Below, in pieces: positions 24,563 to 35,166 of a stretch of 64,000 bases of DNA. Origin of the DNA: Microbacterium sp. (GTDB lineage: Bacteria > Actinomycetota > Actinomycetes > Actinomycetales > Microbacteriaceae); the NCBI RefSeq assembly GCF_017305435.1, contig NZ_JAFKIP010000004.1, positions 310,001-374,000 on the forward strand, given 5' to 3'. The stretch's first letter is position 1. The number at the start of each line of letters is the position of its first letter. A model generated the notes under the pieces. The model saw only the letters and a program-made list of their open reading frames with translations, ran no database searches and was not told where the DNA came from. Both the position numbers and the translations under genes were made by a program.

Positions 24563-25589
24563 CGATCCAGCCCGAGATCCGGGATTCGTCGAGGACGAGA
24601 CGGAGCTCGCCGTCGAAGGCGCCCTGCGTCCGACGTCGCTCGCCGAATTCGTCGGGCAGCAGAAGGTGCGCGGTCAGCTCCAGCTGCTGCTGGATGCCGC
24701 GAGGATCCAGCAGCGTCCCCCCGACCACATCCTGCTGTCGGGCCCGCCCGGGCTCGGCAAGACGACGCTCGCGATGATCGTCGCCCACGAGAGCGAGCGG
24801 CCGCTGCGACTCTCCAGCGGACCGGCGATCCAGCACGCGGGCGACCTCGCCGCGCTCCTGTCGAGCCTCGTCCCCGGCGAAGTGCTGTTCATCGACGAGA
24901 TCCATCGCATGGCGCGGTCCGCGGAGGAGATGCTGTACCTCGCCATGGAGGACTTCCGCATCGACATCATGGTCGGGAAGGGCGCGGGCGCGACGAGCAT
25001 CCCGCTCGACCTCGCCCCGTTCACGCTCGTCGGCGCGACGACGCGGTCGGGACTGCTCCCGAACCCGCTTCGCGATCGCTTCGGCTTCACGGCGCACCTG
25101 GAGTACTACGAGCCGGAGGAACTGGAGCGCGTCGTCGCGCGGTCGGCGGGCTTCCTCGGTGTCGACGTCCCAGCCGCCGCCCGTGACGAGATCTCACGGC
25201 GCTCGCGCGGCACACCGCGCATCGCCAACCGACTGCTGCGGCGGGTGCGTGACTACGTCATCGTGCACGGGGCGGGGGAGAGCGCGACCGAGGCGGACGT
25301 GTCGGCCGCGCTCGAGCTCTACGACGTGGACGCGATCGGTCTCGACCGCCTCGATCGTGCGGTGCTGGATGCCGTCGTGCGTCGCTTCCGCGGCGGCCCG
25401 GTCGGCCTCTCCACGCTGGCCGTGACGGTCGGCGAGGAAGCCGAGACGATCGAATCGGTCGTCGAGCCGTATCTCGTCCGGATCGGATTCCTCGGTCGCA
25501 CGCCGCGGGGGCGCGTCGCGACGCCGGAGGCGTATGCGCATCTGCGCGTGCCCCAGCCGGGGGAGCCCGCGATCTTCGATGACCTATAA
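24555..25589 (+). CDS. ruvB: Holliday junction branch migration helicase RuvB
   Basis: A 344-residue AAA+ motor that drives branch migration with RuvA. Walker A is [11 protein letters not shown], Walker [10 protein letters not shown], sensor 1 [11 protein letters not shown] and the arginine-finger region PLRDRFGF; the C-terminal winged helix ends with [19 protein letters not shown]. It starts with GTG 24555 inside the ruvA end, so translation is coupled. A perfect TATAAT (25585-25590) spans its stop codon. Confidence 0.97.
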   Translation: MSDDPARDPGFVEDETELAVEGALRPTSLAEFVGQQKVRGQLQLLLDAARIQQRPPDHILLSGPPGLGKTTLAMIVAHESERPLRLSSGPAIQHAGDLAALLSSLVPGEVLFIDEIHRMARSAEEMLYLAMEDFRIDIMVGKGAGATSIPLDLAPFTLVGATTRSGLLPNPLRDRFGFTAHLEYYEPEELERVVARSAGFLGVDVPAAARDEISRRSRGTPRIANRLLRRVRDYVIVHGAGESATEADVSAALELYDVDAIGLDRLDRAVLDAVVRRFRGGPVGLSTLAVTVGEEAETIESVVEPYLVRIGFLGRTPRGRVATPEAYAHLRVPQPGEPAIFDDL

Positions 25590-25590
25590 T
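25585..25590 (+). promoter_or_regulatory. Consensus -10 box (TATAAT) before yajC
   Basis: An exact consensus hexamer overlapping the ruvB stop codon, 82 bp before yajC. It would give yajC-secD-secF their own promoter with a leader that contains the REP-like sequence at 25599-25621. No good -35 was found. Confidence 0.4.
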
Positions 25591-25598
25591 CTCTGAAG

Positions 25599-25621
25599 GT
25601 CGGTTCCTGAGCCTGTCGAAG
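25599..25621. repeat. REP-like dispersed repeat
   Basis: Contains GGTTCCTGAGCCTGTCGAAG, a sequence I recall as a scattered intergenic repeat in several GC-rich bacterial genomes. Single copy in this window, between ruvB and yajC. Confidence 0.45.
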
Positions 25622-25671
25622 GCCTGCCGCGCTTCTTCGCGCATCTCGCGCGCACCCGAAAGGTCGTACCC

Positions 25672-26133
25672 ATGGATTGGATCCTGCTCGTCGCGATGGC
25701 GGCGCTGCTCATCTTCATGTTCTGGAGCTCGCGTCGTCGCGCTGCCCGCATGAAGGCCGAGCAGGAGGCGAAGGCACGGGCCATGCTCCCCGGCGTCAAG
25801 GTGCTGCTGCAGGGCGGTCTCTACGGCACACTCGTCCAGTACGACGGCGATGATCTGTCGAAGGCTGCGCGCGTAGAGCTGGCCCCGGGCGTCGAGGTCG
25901 AGGTGCACAGCCAGGCGATCCTCCGCGTCGTCGACGAGGAAGAGGGCACCGTCACCGAGGACGAGTTCATCGAGGCCGAATCCGACGCGGCCGAGTACGT
26001 CGCGGACGTCGCCGACGGCGAGATCACGTCGATCAGCGACGATGCGCAGAACGCTCACGCCGCCGCCGAGAAGAAGGTCGCCGAGAAGAACATCGCCGAC
26101 GGCACCGAGCCCGGCGACAAGCCGCAGGCCTGA
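25672..26133 (+). CDS. yajC: Preprotein translocase subunit YajC
   Basis: A 153-residue accessory subunit of the SecDF translocon. One N-terminal membrane span (about 2-19, ILLVAMAALLIFMFWSS), the RRRAARMK basic cytoplasmic flank, and the beta-strand domain with GVKVLLQGGLYGTLVQY, a slightly altered form of the usual VxTxGGxxGxV motif. The C-terminal half is acidic and low-complexity, longer than in E. coli YajC. It stands directly before secD and secF. Confidence 0.92.
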   Translation: MDWILLVAMAALLIFMFWSSRRRAARMKAEQEAKARAMLPGVKVLLQGGLYGTLVQYDGDDLSKAARVELAPGVEVEVHSQAILRVVDEEEGTVTEDEFIEAESDAAEYVADVADGEITSISDDAQNAHAAAEKKVAEKNIADGTEPGDKPQA

Positions 26134-26186
26134 TACACCGCTTCCCACCACCGCTGCGCGGTATCGACGAAGAAAGCTGACCCTCC

Positions 26187-27911
26187 GTGGCCACACCCAC
26201 CCCTGTGCGTCATGCCTGGCGCGCACTGACCGGCCTGCTCGCGATCGTCGTGGTGCTCTTCGGCGTCAACGCGCTCGGCGTCTACGCGTTCGGCAAGAGC
26301 TCGTGGACGCCCGAGCTCGCCCTCGACCTGCAGGGCGGCACGCAGATCATCCTCTCGGCCAAGACGCCCGACGGCGCGGCGCCCACGACGGAACAGATGA
26401 ACCAGGCGGCCGCGATCATCCGGCAGCGCGTCGATGCCTCGGGCGTCGGTGAGACCGACATCACGACCCAGGCCGGCAACCAGATCGTCGTGCAGATCCC
26501 CGGTCCCGCCGACGACGAGACCCGCGACCGCATCGCGGCATCCGCCCAGATGCAGCTGCGCGCCGTGCTGTACACGACCGCGGCATCCACGTCCTACGTC
26601 GGGGAGGACGGCAACCAGACGCCGTACCCGACGCCGGACCCGAGCCTCGTCGCGACGCCCACCGCGTCGCCGACGAACGGCAGCGACCTCAACTGGGTGA
26701 CCCCGGCGCTGCAGGCGCAGTTCCTCGCGTACGACTGCAGCAACCCCGCGAACGACCCGGCGAACGCTCCGAAGGATCAGCCGGTCATCGCGTGCGACCC
26801 GGCAGGCACAGCGAAGTACATCCTCGGCCCCGTCGAGCTCGACGGCTCATCGATCACGGATGCCACCGCGGGCATGAACACGCAGAACGGCCAGTGGGTC
26901 GTCAACGTCGTGTTCGACGCGGACGGTGCGAAAACGTTCGGCGAGGTCAGCCAGCGCCTCTACGCGTTCACGCAGGCGGGCCAGACACCGCAGAACCAGT
27001 TCGCGTTCGTGCTCGACGGCGCCGTCATCTCCGCCCCGTCGATGAACGGCGTGATCCTCGACGGCAAGCCGCAGATCTCCGGCTCGTTCACGCAGGAGAG
27101 CTCCAAGACGCTCGCGGACCAGCTGAAGTACGGCGCACTGCCGCTCAGCTTCGAGGTGCAGAGCACCAACTCGATCTCGGCGACGCTCGGCTCTCAGCAG
27201 CTCCAGATCGGCCTCATCGCGGGCCTCATCGGTCTCGCGCTCGTCGCGCTGTACTCGTTGATCGTCTATCGCGCGCTCGGCTTCGTCATCATCGCGTCGC
27301 TCGCGGTCATGGGCATCCTGACCTACATCACGCTGTGCATCCTCGCGTGGCGCATGGGCTTCCGCCTGTCGCTCGCCGGTGTCGCAGGCCTGATCGTGAC
27401 GATCGGCTTCACAGCCGACTCGTTCATCGTGTACTTCGAGCGCATCCGCGACGAGCTGCGCGACGGCAAGTCGATCACGGGCGCCGTCGAGGACGGCTGG
27501 GGCCGCGCGAAGCGCACGATCTACATCTCGAAGTCGATCAACATCCTCGCGGCCGTCGTGCTCTACATCCTCGCGGATGCCACGGTGAAGGGCTTCGCCT
27601 TCACCCTCGGGCTCACGACGCTGATTGACATCCTGATCTTCATCCTGTTCACCCATCCCGTGATGCAGCTGCTCGCGCGAACACGATTCTTCGGCGGGGG
27701 CCATCCTCTGTCCGGCCTCGATCCCGAGGCCCTCGGCGCGGTCTACCGCGGCCGCGCGCAGTTCCGCGCTCCGGTCGCCGAGACCGCCCAGGGCGGCGCC
27801 GCACGACGCGCGAAGCGCTCGCGTGGTGAGGCCGAGCGCCGCCAGACGATCGCGGAGCGCAAGCAGGCGGAGCTCTCGAGTAGCCGCTCGACGACGGAGG
27901 GGGACGACTGA
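26187..27911 (+). CDS. secD: Protein translocase subunit SecD
   Basis: 574 residues. SecD with SecF uses the proton motive force to help complete export through SecYEG. One N-terminal span (about 14-33), the large extracytoplasmic P1 region beginning LALDLQGGTQIIL with a second conserved part (FVLDGAVISAPSMNGVI), then five C-terminal spans with GLIVTIGFTADSFIVYFERIRDE carrying the membrane aspartate. An insert rich in Pro/Thr/Ser sits at about 145-170. The C-terminus has a basic tail absent from E. coli SecD. GTG start; TGATG overlap with secF. Confidence 0.96.
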   Translation: MATPTPVRHAWRALTGLLAIVVVLFGVNALGVYAFGKSSWTPELALDLQGGTQIILSAKTPDGAAPTTEQMNQAAAIIRQRVDASGVGETDITTQAGNQIVVQIPGPADDETRDRIAASAQMQLRAVLYTTAASTSYVGEDGNQTPYPTPDPSLVATPTASPTNGSDLNWVTPALQAQFLAYDCSNPANDPANAPKDQPVIACDPAGTAKYILGPVELDGSSITDATAGMNTQNGQWVVNVVFDADGAKTFGEVSQRLYAFTQAGQTPQNQFAFVLDGAVISAPSMNGVILDGKPQISGSFTQESSKTLADQLKYGALPLSFEVQSTNSISATLGSQQLQIGLIAGLIGLALVALYSLIVYRALGFVIIASLAVMGILTYITLCILAWRMGFRLSLAGVAGLIVTIGFTADSFIVYFERIRDELRDGKSITGAVEDGWGRAKRTIYISKSINILAAVVLYILADATVKGFAFTLGLTTLIDILIFILFTHPVMQLLARTRFFGGGHPLSGLDPEALGAVYRGRAQFRAPVAETAQGGAARRAKRSRGEAERRQTIAERKQAELSSSRSTTEGDD

Positions 27912-28912
27912 TGCGCTCCATGAACCAGCTCGGCAACGACCTCTACACCGGAAAGACCTCGTTCCCGTTCGTCGGGCGCCGACGTCTGTGGTTCATCATC
28001 GCGGCGATCCTCGTGATCGGCGCGGCGCTCGTGCCGCTGTTCCGCCCGATCCAGTTCTCGATCGAGTTCACCGGCGGTTCGCAGTTCACGGTGAGCGGCA
28101 TCAGTGCGCCCGACCAGGCCCTCGCGACGAGCGCTGTGCAGTCGGTGGTGCCCGGCACCACGACGAAGGTCACGACGATCGGCGCCGCCGACGGCGAACA
28201 GTCCATCCGCGTGCAGACCGATCAGATGACCGACGAGGAGACCCGCGCGGTCTCCGCCGCCCTCGCCGAGGCGTACAGCGTGTCGGCGGACGAGGTGAGC
28301 TCGTCGTTCATCGGCCCCAGCTGGGGTCAGGACGTGACACGCCAGTCGCTGTGGGGCCTCGCGATCTTCCTCGCGCTCACGTTCATCATCCTCGCGGTGT
28401 ACTTCCGCACCTGGAAGATGTCCGTTGCGGCCATCGTCGGGCTCGTGGACGTGCTCGTGGTGACGGTCGGCGTCTATGCGCTGTTCGGCTTCGAGATCTC
28501 GCCCGCGGCCGTCATCGGCTTCCTGACGATCCTCTCCTACTCGCTCTATGACACGACGGTCGTCTTCGACAAGATCCGCGAGAACACGCGAGAGGACGGC
28601 GAGGGATCGGGGCGCACGTTCGGCGAATCGGTGAACCTCGCGGTGAACCAGACGCTGATCCGCTCGATCAACACGACGGTCGTGGCGGCGATTCCGACGG
28701 GGGCGATCCTCTTCATCGGCGCGCTCTGGCTCGGCGCGCAGACGCTTACGGACATCTCGCTGTCGATCTTCGTCGGAACGATCGTCGCGGCCTACTCGAC
28801 GCTGTTCGTCGCCGCTCCGCTGTTCTCGCTCCTGCGCGAGAACGAGCCGGCCATCAAGGCTCGCGATGCCCGTGCCCTTGCAGCGCGCGAGCGGGCCGCC
28901 GTGGCGGCGTGA
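27911..28912 (+). CDS. secF: Protein translocase subunit SecF
   Basis: A 333-residue partner of SecD. First span about 20-42, extracytoplasmic part beginning QFSIEFTGGSQFTV, then five spans with the conserved LTILSYSLYDTTVVFDKIRE segment (charged residues of the proton path) and LIRSINTTVVAAIP. ATG 27911 overlaps the secD stop, so production is coupled to SecD. The gene is complete at both ends. Confidence 0.96.
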   Translation: MRSMNQLGNDLYTGKTSFPFVGRRRLWFIIAAILVIGAALVPLFRPIQFSIEFTGGSQFTVSGISAPDQALATSAVQSVVPGTTTKVTTIGAADGEQSIRVQTDQMTDEETRAVSAALAEAYSVSADEVSSSFIGPSWGQDVTRQSLWGLAIFLALTFIILAVYFRTWKMSVAAIVGLVDVLVVTVGVYALFGFEISPAAVIGFLTILSYSLYDTTVVFDKIRENTREDGEGSGRTFGESVNLAVNQTLIRSINTTVVAAIPTGAILFIGALWLGAQTLTDISLSIFVGTIVAAYSTLFVAAPLFSLLRENEPAIKARDARALAARERAAVAA

Positions 28913-28979
28913 CCTGCGCATAGTGAGCGCATAGCCAGCGCTTCACCGACGCATGATCAGTGGGCACCTGCCCCGGGCG

Positions 28980-28985
28980 TAGGAT
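28980..28985 (+). promoter_or_regulatory. -10 box of rel
   Basis: TAGGAT, about 30 bp before the rel ATG. It would give a leader of roughly 24 nt containing the GCGGAGGTGAG ribosome-binding site. Confidence 0.45.
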
Positions 28986-29015
28986 TGTGGGATTGCTTCG
29001 AGCGGAGGTGAGCGG

Positions 29016-31292
29016 ATGACCGAGACGGTGCCCGCCGCCGCCCCTGGAGCGACACCGCCGCCGCAGAGTTCCTCTCTGCGGCGGCTCGTTCCGCGCATCT
29101 TCTCCCGCGCCCCATCGCGCGACGGCGTGGAACCGCTGATCCGCACGGTCCGCACGCATCACCCCAAGGGCGACACGTCGATCATCGAGCGGGCCTATCA
29201 GGTCGCAGCACGCGCCCACGCGACGCAGAAGCGCCAGAGCGGCGAGCCGTACATCACGCACCCGCTGGCGGTCGCACAGATCCTCGCCGATCTGGGGCTG
29301 GGTCCGCGTGCGATCGCGGCGGCGCTGCTGCACGACACCGTCGAGGACACCGACTACAGCCTCGATCAGCTGACCGCCGACTTCGGCGACGAGGTCGCGA
29401 TGCTCGTCGACGGCGTCACGAAGCTCGACAAGGTCAAGTACGGGGATGCCGCGCAGGCCGAGACCGTGCGGAAGATGATCGTCGCGATGTCGAAGGACAT
29501 CCGCGTCCTCCTCATCAAGCTCGCCGACCGCCTCCACAACGCCCGCACCTGGGGGTTCGTCCCTCCGGAGAAGGCGGCGAAGAAGGCCACCGAGACCCTG
29601 GAGATCTACGCTCCGCTCGCGCATCGCCTCGGCATCCAGGCGGTCAAGAGCGAACTGGAGGATCTCTCCTTCGCGGTCATGCACCCCAAGCTCTACGCCG
29701 AGATCGATTCCCTCGTCAAGCAGCGCACTCCGCAGCGCGAGGAGTACGTGCACACCGTCATCGATGCCGTCGAATCCGATCTGCGCGAGCTCCGCATCCG
29801 CGGACGGGTCATGGGGCGTCCCAAGCAGCTGTACTCGGTGTACCAGAAGATGGTCGTGCGCGGGCGCGAGTTCGACGACATCTACGACCTCATCGGCATC
29901 CGCGTCCTCGTCGGGACGGTGCGCGACTGCTACGCGGTGCTGGGCTCGATCCACGCGCGCTGGACGCCCATCCCCGGGCGATTCAAGGACTACATCGCGA
30001 CGCCGAAGTTCAACCTCTACCAGTCGCTGCACACCACGGTGATCGGACCGGGCGGCCGGACCGTCGAGATCCAGATCCGCACGAACGAGATGCACCAGCA
30101 GGCCGAGTACGGCGTCGCGGCGCACTGGAAGTACAAGGAGCGGATGGCGGGGAAGACCCCCGACGCGAAGTCCGTCGACGCCGATATGGCGTGGCTCGCG
30201 CACATCTCCGACTGGCAGGCCGAGACTGCCGATCCGGGCGAGTTCCTCGACTCCCTGCGCTTCGAGATCGGCGCGAAGGAGGTCTACGTCTTCACCCCCA
30301 AGGGGCGCGTGATCGGCCTCCCGGCGGGGGGGACCCCCGTGGACTTCGCCTACGCGGTGCACACCGAGGTCGGCCACCGCACGATGGGTGCGAAGGTCAA
30401 CGGACGCCTCGTGCCGCTCGAGACCCCGCTGGGCTCGGGTGACGTCGTCGAGGTGTTCACGTCCAAGAACCCCGATGCCGGCCCCAGCCAGGACTGGCTG
30501 ACCTTCGTCAAGTCCACGCGCGCGCGCAGCAAGATCCGCGGCTGGTTCACGAAGGAGCGTCGCGAGGAGGCCGTCGAGCAGGGCAAGGATGCCATCGCGC
30601 GGGCGATGCGCCGGCAGAACCTGCCGCTGCAGCGCCTGATGAATCAGGACTCGTTCACCGAGGTCGCCCATCAGCTCCGCTACGAGGATGTGACAGCGCT
30701 CTACGCCGCCGTCGGTGAAGGACACGTCTCCACGCAGTCGGTCATCGAGAAGGTGACCGCGCTCGTGAGCTCGGAGGAGGATACCTCCACGGGCCCCATC
30801 GAGATCCCGCACGTCGGGCGCTCGCGCGCGCCTCGCGGGGGCGACTCCGGCGTCCTCGTGCGCGGCGCGCCGGACATCCTCGTGAAGCTCGCGAAGTGCT
30901 GCACCCCCGTTCCCGGCGACGAGATCGTCGGCTTCGTGACGCGGGGCAGCGGCGTGTCGGTGCACCGCGCAGACTGCACCAACGTGAAGTCGCTCCTCGG
31001 CGATCCGGAGCGCATGATCGAGGTGTCCTGGGCGCCGACGACGAAGAGCGTCTTCCTCGTACAGATCCAAGTCGAGGCGCTCGACCGCTCGGGGCTGCTC
31101 AGCGACATCACGCGTGTGCTGAGCGAGCACCACGTCAACATCCTCTCGGCGTCGGTGCAGACGACGAACGACCGGCTGGCGCTCAGCCGCTACGTCTTCG
31201 AGATGGGCGACATCGTGCATCTGGATCGTGTGCTCAACGCGGTGCGTCGCATCGACGCCGTGTACGACGTCTACCGGGTCACCTCGTCCTGA
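29016..31292 (+). CDS. rel: Bifunctional (p)ppGpp synthetase/hydrolase (Rel)
   Basis: The 758-residue stringent-response enzyme. Hydrolase domain first, with an intact HD motif (H82 in [11 protein letters not shown]106-D107 in LLHDTVEDT). The synthetase domain follows, with [12 protein letters not shown] and RFKD (322-325), the charge pattern of bifunctional Rel rather than RelA. The TGS domain is [20 protein letters not shown], then the helical and zinc-finger region ([19 protein letters not shown]) and a C-terminal ACT domain. All catalytic motifs are present. Conserved position after secDF. Its end overlaps the convergent AbiEi-like gene by 14 bp. Confidence 0.97.
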   Translation: MTETVPAAAPGATPPPQSSSLRRLVPRIFSRAPSRDGVEPLIRTVRTHHPKGDTSIIERAYQVAARAHATQKRQSGEPYITHPLAVAQILADLGLGPRAIAAALLHDTVEDTDYSLDQLTADFGDEVAMLVDGVTKLDKVKYGDAAQAETVRKMIVAMSKDIRVLLIKLADRLHNARTWGFVPPEKAAKKATETLEIYAPLAHRLGIQAVKSELEDLSFAVMHPKLYAEIDSLVKQRTPQREEYVHTVIDAVESDLRELRIRGRVMGRPKQLYSVYQKMVVRGREFDDIYDLIGIRVLVGTVRDCYAVLGSIHARWTPIPGRFKDYIATPKFNLYQSLHTTVIGPGGRTVEIQIRTNEMHQQAEYGVAAHWKYKERMAGKTPDAKSVDADMAWLAHISDWQAETADPGEFLDSLRFEIGAKEVYVFTPKGRVIGLPAGGTPVDFAYAVHTEVGHRTMGAKVNGRLVPLETPLGSGDVVEVFTSKNPDAGPSQDWLTFVKSTRARSKIRGWFTKERREEAVEQGKDAIARAMRRQNLPLQRLMNQDSFTEVAHQLRYEDVTALYAAVGEGHVSTQSVIEKVTALVSSEEDTSTGPIEIPHVGRSRAPRGGDSGVLVRGAPDILVKLAKCCTPVPGDEIVGFVTRGSGVSVHRADCTNVKSLLGDPERMIEVSWAPTTKSVFLVQIQVEALDRSGLLSDITRVLSEHHVNILSASVQTTNDRLALSRYVFEMGDIVHLDRVLNAVRRIDAVYDVYRVTSS

Positions 31293-31872
31293 TCCCGACC
31301 CCGTCCGGGGGAGACCCGGACCGGGCGCGACGGCGTAGCTCGGTCATGGCGGGGCGCTTGAAGCGCAATCCGCGTGTTCGCGTGAGGACCTCGAGCGCAT
31401 CCGTCGCGAGGCCCGGGTGAGCGGCGAGCATCGCGTCGATCGCCCTGTCGACATCCTCGCCGTCCGGGCGCAGCCGGACGAGGTCGGCGAGGGTGCGTGC
31501 GGGGGTCGAGACCCAGACGCCGCCGATGCACTCGAGGTCGTCGCTCGACACGGGCTGCTCCCGGCACACGAGCCTCAGATCGACGGGAGGGCTGCCGCGG
31601 GCTCCTCCCGCACGGCGCTGCACGGTGTGCCGCGTCGGCGGCTCGGCGAGCGCGCCGTGCACCCATGCGGCACTCTGCCGAATCACCGCAAGTGCGTCCG
31701 ACACGTACGCCGTGAGCGAGGCGGCACGCAGTTCGCGCGTCTCGACGGCGTCGGCCGGCATATAGGCGTCGCCGATCTCGACGAGGTCGCCGTCGAGACG
31801 CGCGGAGGCGAGTTCCGCGATCGAGAGGCGATCGCCGGCGAAGTAGAGGAAGGGCGACGGCATGTCCGGCAT
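31279..31872 (-). CDS. AbiEi-like antitoxin/transcriptional regulator-type protein
   Basis: About 197 residues. The N-terminus ([20 protein letters not shown]) and the IGDAYMPAD and [13 protein letters not shown] motifs resemble actinobacterial proteins annotated as type IV toxin-antitoxin AbiEi-family or DUF559-type proteins, with an N-terminal winged-helix-like part and a beta-rich middle. No AbiEii toxin gene and no nuclease domain are present, so it is at most an orphan. The start is uncertain (ATG 31872 or 31863); the frame runs upstream to 32091 over the DUF349 gene and is not credible there. The basic C-terminus overlaps the end of rel. Confidence 0.45.
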   Translation of the reverse strand: MPDMPSPFLYFAGDRLSIAELASARLDGDLVEIGDAYMPADAVETRELRAASLTAYVSDALAVIRQSAAWVHGALAEPPTRHTVQRRAGGARGSPPVDLRLVCREQPVSSDDLECIGGVWVSTPARTLADLVRLRPDGEDVDRAIDAMLAAHPGLATDALEVLTRTRGLRFKRPAMTELRRRARSGSPPDGVGIRTR

Positions 31873-31895
31873 CGTGTCATGCGAGCCCGACGACG

Positions 31896-31943
31896 GAGGG
31901 CCGGTTCCGCACATCTGTGGATGGATGCGCGGAACCGGCCCTC
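31896..31943 (-). terminator. Hairpin terminator of the DUF349 gene
   Basis: A perfect 15-bp stem (31896-31910 with 31929-31943) with an 18-nt loop, 21 bp beyond the minus-strand DUF349 stop. Confidence 0.7.
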
Positions 31944-31963
31944 TGTGGACAGCGGGATGTCGC

Positions 31964-33325
31964 TCAGCCGCCGAGGGCCTTGAGCCACCCCTTGCGTGCT
32001 TCGAGAGCGTCGGTCGCGCGCGCGATCGCCCCCTTGTCCTTCGACGCCTTCGCCTTCTCGAGGTCGGCCTCGAGGCCCGCGATCGCGTCACGGAGCTGGC
32101 TCGTCATATCGTTCTGACGGGCCTTCGTCTCCGGGTTGTTCGCCTTCCAGTCGGCATCCTCCCGCGACTTCAGACCCTGCTCGATCTTGCGGAGCTCGTC
32201 ATCGAGCGAGCGCTCGGCCTCGCGGGGGAAGATCCGACCGATCTCATCCCACTGGCGCTGGATGCCGGTGAGCAGAGCCCGCGCCTTGGCGTTGTCCTTC
32301 TCCTTCGGCACCGCTGCCGCCTCGACGAGCAGCGCGCGTTTCGCCTCGATCTTCTCTTTCGACGCCTCGGCATCGGCCTGCTCACGGCCCGCGCGCGCGG
32401 CGTACAGGGCGTCGCCGGCCGCTTTGAAGCGCGCCCACAGCGCGTCGTCGGCCTTCTTGCCCGCACGACCGGAGGTCTTCCACTGGTCGAGGAGCGAGCG
32501 GTAGTCGCCGATGGCGTCCTCTCCGCGAGAGACGAGGGCTTCGGCGCGATCGACGAGACGCGCCTTGGTGTCACGCGCCGACTTGTGCTGTTCGTCGAGG
32601 CCGGCGTAGAACTCACGACGGTGCTTGTCGAGCGTGGCGCGCGCGTCGCGGAAACGCTTCCAGAGCTGCTGACCGGTGTTCTTGGGGAGGCGCGGGCCGG
32701 TCGTCTGGTGGCTCTGCCACTGCTCGAACAGCGCGGTGACCTCTTGCGAGGTCTGCTTCCACTGGATCGACTTCGGATCGCGGGCGGCGATCGCCTCGAT
32801 GCTCTCGACGAGCGCCGTGCGCTCGGCGATCGCCGCGTCGACGGCCGCGCGCTGGGCCTGCGCCTCTTCCGCGGATGCCTCGGAGAGGGTCGCGTCGAGG
32901 GCGTCGAGCCGCGCCACGAGGGCGGCGAGATCGCCGACGGCGGCCGCGCCCACGATGCGCTCACGGACGGTGGCCGACGTCGAGCGCAGGTCGGATGCCG
33001 ACGCGCCTCCCGAGCGGTGACGCGTCTCGAGGAGCGTCACCTCACCGGCGAGATCGGCGTACTTGCGCTCGAAGTAGGCGAGAGCCTCGGCGGGCGTCCC
33101 GTCGGGGTACTGTCCGACGACGCGCCACTCGTCGCCCTCGCGCACGGAGACGGTGCCGTCGTCCTCGACACGTCCGAACGGCTCGGCGGACACCGACGGA
33201 GCTGGCGCGACCGCGGGACGGGTCGCGGGCGGCCGCGGCACCGGGATGCGCGCAGGCGTGGGAACGGGAGCGGGCGTCGGGACCTCGGGGGTCTCGTCGG
33301 CCGGGGTTTCGGTGGCGTCAGTCAC
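31964..33325 (-). CDS. DUF349 domain-containing coiled protein
   Basis: 453 residues. A Pro/Thr/Ala-rich N-terminus (about 1-55) is followed by a small beta segment (GRVEDDGTVSVREGDEWRVV) and several DUF349 helical repeats, recognisable by repeats of the type LWKRFRDARATLDKHR, LWARFKAAGDALYAARA and QRQWDEIGRIFPREAER. The charge pattern predicts long helical bundles. Function is unknown; the family is cytoplasmic and common in actinobacteria. The start is GTG 33325 with GAGGTG six bases upstream; the frame opens at 33376. Confidence 0.85.
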   Translation of the reverse strand: MTDATETPADETPEVPTPAPVPTPARIPVPRPPATRPAVAPAPSVSAEPFGRVEDDGTVSVREGDEWRVVGQYPDGTPAEALAYFERKYADLAGEVTLLETRHRSGGASASDLRSTSATVRERIVGAAAVGDLAALVARLDALDATLSEASAEEAQAQRAAVDAAIAERTALVESIEAIAARDPKSIQWKQTSQEVTALFEQWQSHQTTGPRLPKNTGQQLWKRFRDARATLDKHRREFYAGLDEQHKSARDTKARLVDRAEALVSRGEDAIGDYRSLLDQWKTSGRAGKKADDALWARFKAAGDALYAARAGREQADAEASKEKIEAKRALLVEAAAVPKEKDNAKARALLTGIQRQWDEIGRIFPREAERSLDDELRKIEQGLKSREDADWKANNPETKARQNDMTSQLRDAIAGLEADLEKAKASKDKGAIARATDALEARKGWLKALGG

Positions 33326-33413
33326 GGATAGCACCTCGTCGCGGCGCACGCCGCATGGGGGTTTCGGTCGGCTCACAGCCTATACGGCACGCGCCGCCGA
33401 CTGGTGGGAGGGG

Positions 33414-33737
33414 TCAGGGCGCCGTCGGCGTCGGCGTGGGCGCCGGGTCCTCCGGCGTGGAGGAGCTCGTGGGCTGAGGCGCCCCCGGGATCGTCGGTGC
33501 GACCGTCGGGGTCGCCGTCGGCGTCGGGGACGGCAGCGGGGCGCCCGGGCCCGTCGTGAAGTAGAGCACCTGCCCGCCGATGATGGCGAGGATGAGGATG
33601 CCGCCGGCGAGGCCGGCGACGAGGTTGTCGCGCCGCCTCCGGGCCGTCAGGCCGTCGTGGAACTCCTGGCGCGCGCGGTACAGCCGCGTGCGCTCCTTCG
33701 CCTCGCGCGATTGCTTCTTGCCTGCACCCGTCGCCAC
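33414..33737 (-). CDS. Small single-span membrane protein with Pro/Thr-rich tail
   Basis: 107 residues: a basic cytoplasmic N-terminus (KKQSREAKERTRLYRARQEF), one membrane span (about 40-62, NLVAGLAGGILILAIIGGQV) and an outside tail of about 45 residues of Pro, Thr, Ser and Ala that probably spans or touches the cell wall. No known domain. It lies between DUF349 and the divergent rarA gene. The equivalent position is often occupied by a similar small protein in related genomes, so a conserved but unknown envelope role is likely. Confidence 0.65.
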   Translation of the reverse strand: MATGAGKKQSREAKERTRLYRARQEFHDGLTARRRRDNLVAGLAGGILILAIIGGQVLYFTTGPGAPLPSPTPTATPTVAPTIPGAPQPTSSSTPEDPAPTPTPTAP

Positions 33738-33850
33738 GGGAACCTCCCTCAGATCCCGATGAGCCGGGCCGTAGGCATCCTAACCGGTGGCGCCGCGGCG
33801 GCCGGTGCGGGGCGCGCCCCGGTGTCGCAGGCGACGACTAGCCTGGACGG

Positions 33851-35161
33851 ATGTCCTCGGCATCCGCTCTCTTCCAGGGTCAGACCCCGTTGGCGGTCCG
33901 GATGCGGCCGACCTCTCTCGATGAGGTCGCCGGGCAGTCGCACCTGCTCCGCCCGGGCTCGCCGCTCGTCGCCCTCGCCGACTCCGCACAGGGAGCGGCC
34001 GGCGCGGTCTCGGTGATCCTGTGGGGCCCGCCGGGAACCGGCAAGACGACCCTCGCGCAGGCGATCGCACGGACGTCCGGGCGTCGATTCGTGGAGCTCT
34101 CCGCGGTGACGGCGGGGGTCAAGGACGTCCGCGAGGTCATGCAGGACGCGCTCGACCAGCGCGATCTGTACGGCGCCTCGACGATCCTCTTCCTCGATGA
34201 GATCCATCGCTTCACGAAGGCGCAGCAGGACGCGCTGCTGCCGGGGGTGGAGAACGGCTGGGTGATCCTCATCGCGGCGACGACCGAGAACCCGTCGTTC
34301 TCCGTCATCTCGCCGCTGCTGTCGCGCTCGCTGCTGCTGACGCTGAAGACCCTCACCGACGACGACCTCGCGATGCTCCTCGAGCGCGCGGTCGCGGACC
34401 CGCGCGGACTCGACGGCGCCATCGAGCTCTCGCCGGAGGCGCGCACCGCGCTCGTCCAACTCGCCTCCGGCGACGCGCGGCGCGCCCTCACCTCGCTCGA
34501 AGCCGCGGCGGCCGTCGCGGGCGACGCCGGCGCCATCACCGCCGATCACGTCGCGCAGGCGGTCGACCGCGCGCTGCTGCGCTACGACCGCCAAGGCGAC
34601 GAGCACTACGACGTCATCAGTGCGTTCATCAAGTCCATCCGCGGGTCCGACGTGGATGCCGCGATGCACTACCTCGCGCGCATGATCGAAGCGGGGGAGG
34701 ACCCGCGCTTCATCGCGCGCCGACTCGTCATCTCGGCATCCGAGGACATCGGGCTCGCCGACCCGCAGGCGCTCGTCATCGCGACCGCGGCCGCCGATGC
34801 AGTGGCCTTCATCGGCATGCCGGAGGGGCGCATCCCGCTTGCGGAGGCGACGGCGTACCTCGCCACGACGGCGAAGTCGAACGCGGCCTACCTCGCGATC
34901 GACCAGGCCATCGCGGATGTGCGCGCCGGCGGCATCGGGCGAGTGCCGATCCATCTCCGGGACGCCCACTACCCGGGCGCGAAGCGACTCGGGCACGGCA
35001 AGGGCTACGTGTATCCGCACGACCTCGAGGTCGGCGTCGCGACGCAGCAGTACTTGCCGGACGAGCTGCGCGGGCGCCGCTACTACGAGCCCACCGGGCG
35101 CGGCCTCGAGCGCGACATCGCGGCGCGCGTCGAGAAGATCCGGAAGATCCTGGGGGAGTGA
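33851..35161 (+). CDS. rarA: Replication-associated recombination protein A (RarA/MgsA)
   Basis: A 436-residue clamp-loader-like AAA+ ATPase that acts at stalled replication forks. Walker A is [12 protein letters not shown], Walker [19 protein letters not shown], sensor [12 protein letters not shown] and arginine finger LLSRS. The C-terminal tetramerisation part contains [17 protein letters not shown] and the conserved [17 protein letters not shown] end. TAGCCT (33839-33844) ends six bases before the ATG: leaderless start. Four-base contact with the following TPR-Nudix gene suggests an operon. Confidence 0.95.
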   Translation: MSSASALFQGQTPLAVRMRPTSLDEVAGQSHLLRPGSPLVALADSAQGAAGAVSVILWGPPGTGKTTLAQAIARTSGRRFVELSAVTAGVKDVREVMQDALDQRDLYGASTILFLDEIHRFTKAQQDALLPGVENGWVILIAATTENPSFSVISPLLSRSLLLTLKTLTDDDLAMLLERAVADPRGLDGAIELSPEARTALVQLASGDARRALTSLEAAAAVAGDAGAITADHVAQAVDRALLRYDRQGDEHYDVISAFIKSIRGSDVDAAMHYLARMIEAGEDPRFIARRLVISASEDIGLADPQALVIATAAADAVAFIGMPEGRIPLAEATAYLATTAKSNAAYLAIDQAIADVRAGGIGRVPIHLRDAHYPGAKRLGHGKGYVYPHDLEVGVATQQYLPDELRGRRYYEPTGRGLERDIAARVEKIRKILGE

Positions 35162-35166
35162 CACCG

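Noticed and set aside
31279-31872. Complete AbiE toxin-antitoxin or defence locus
   Set aside because: Only an AbiEi-like protein is seen. The neighbours are rel and DUF349, and no nucleotidyltransferase toxin is present.
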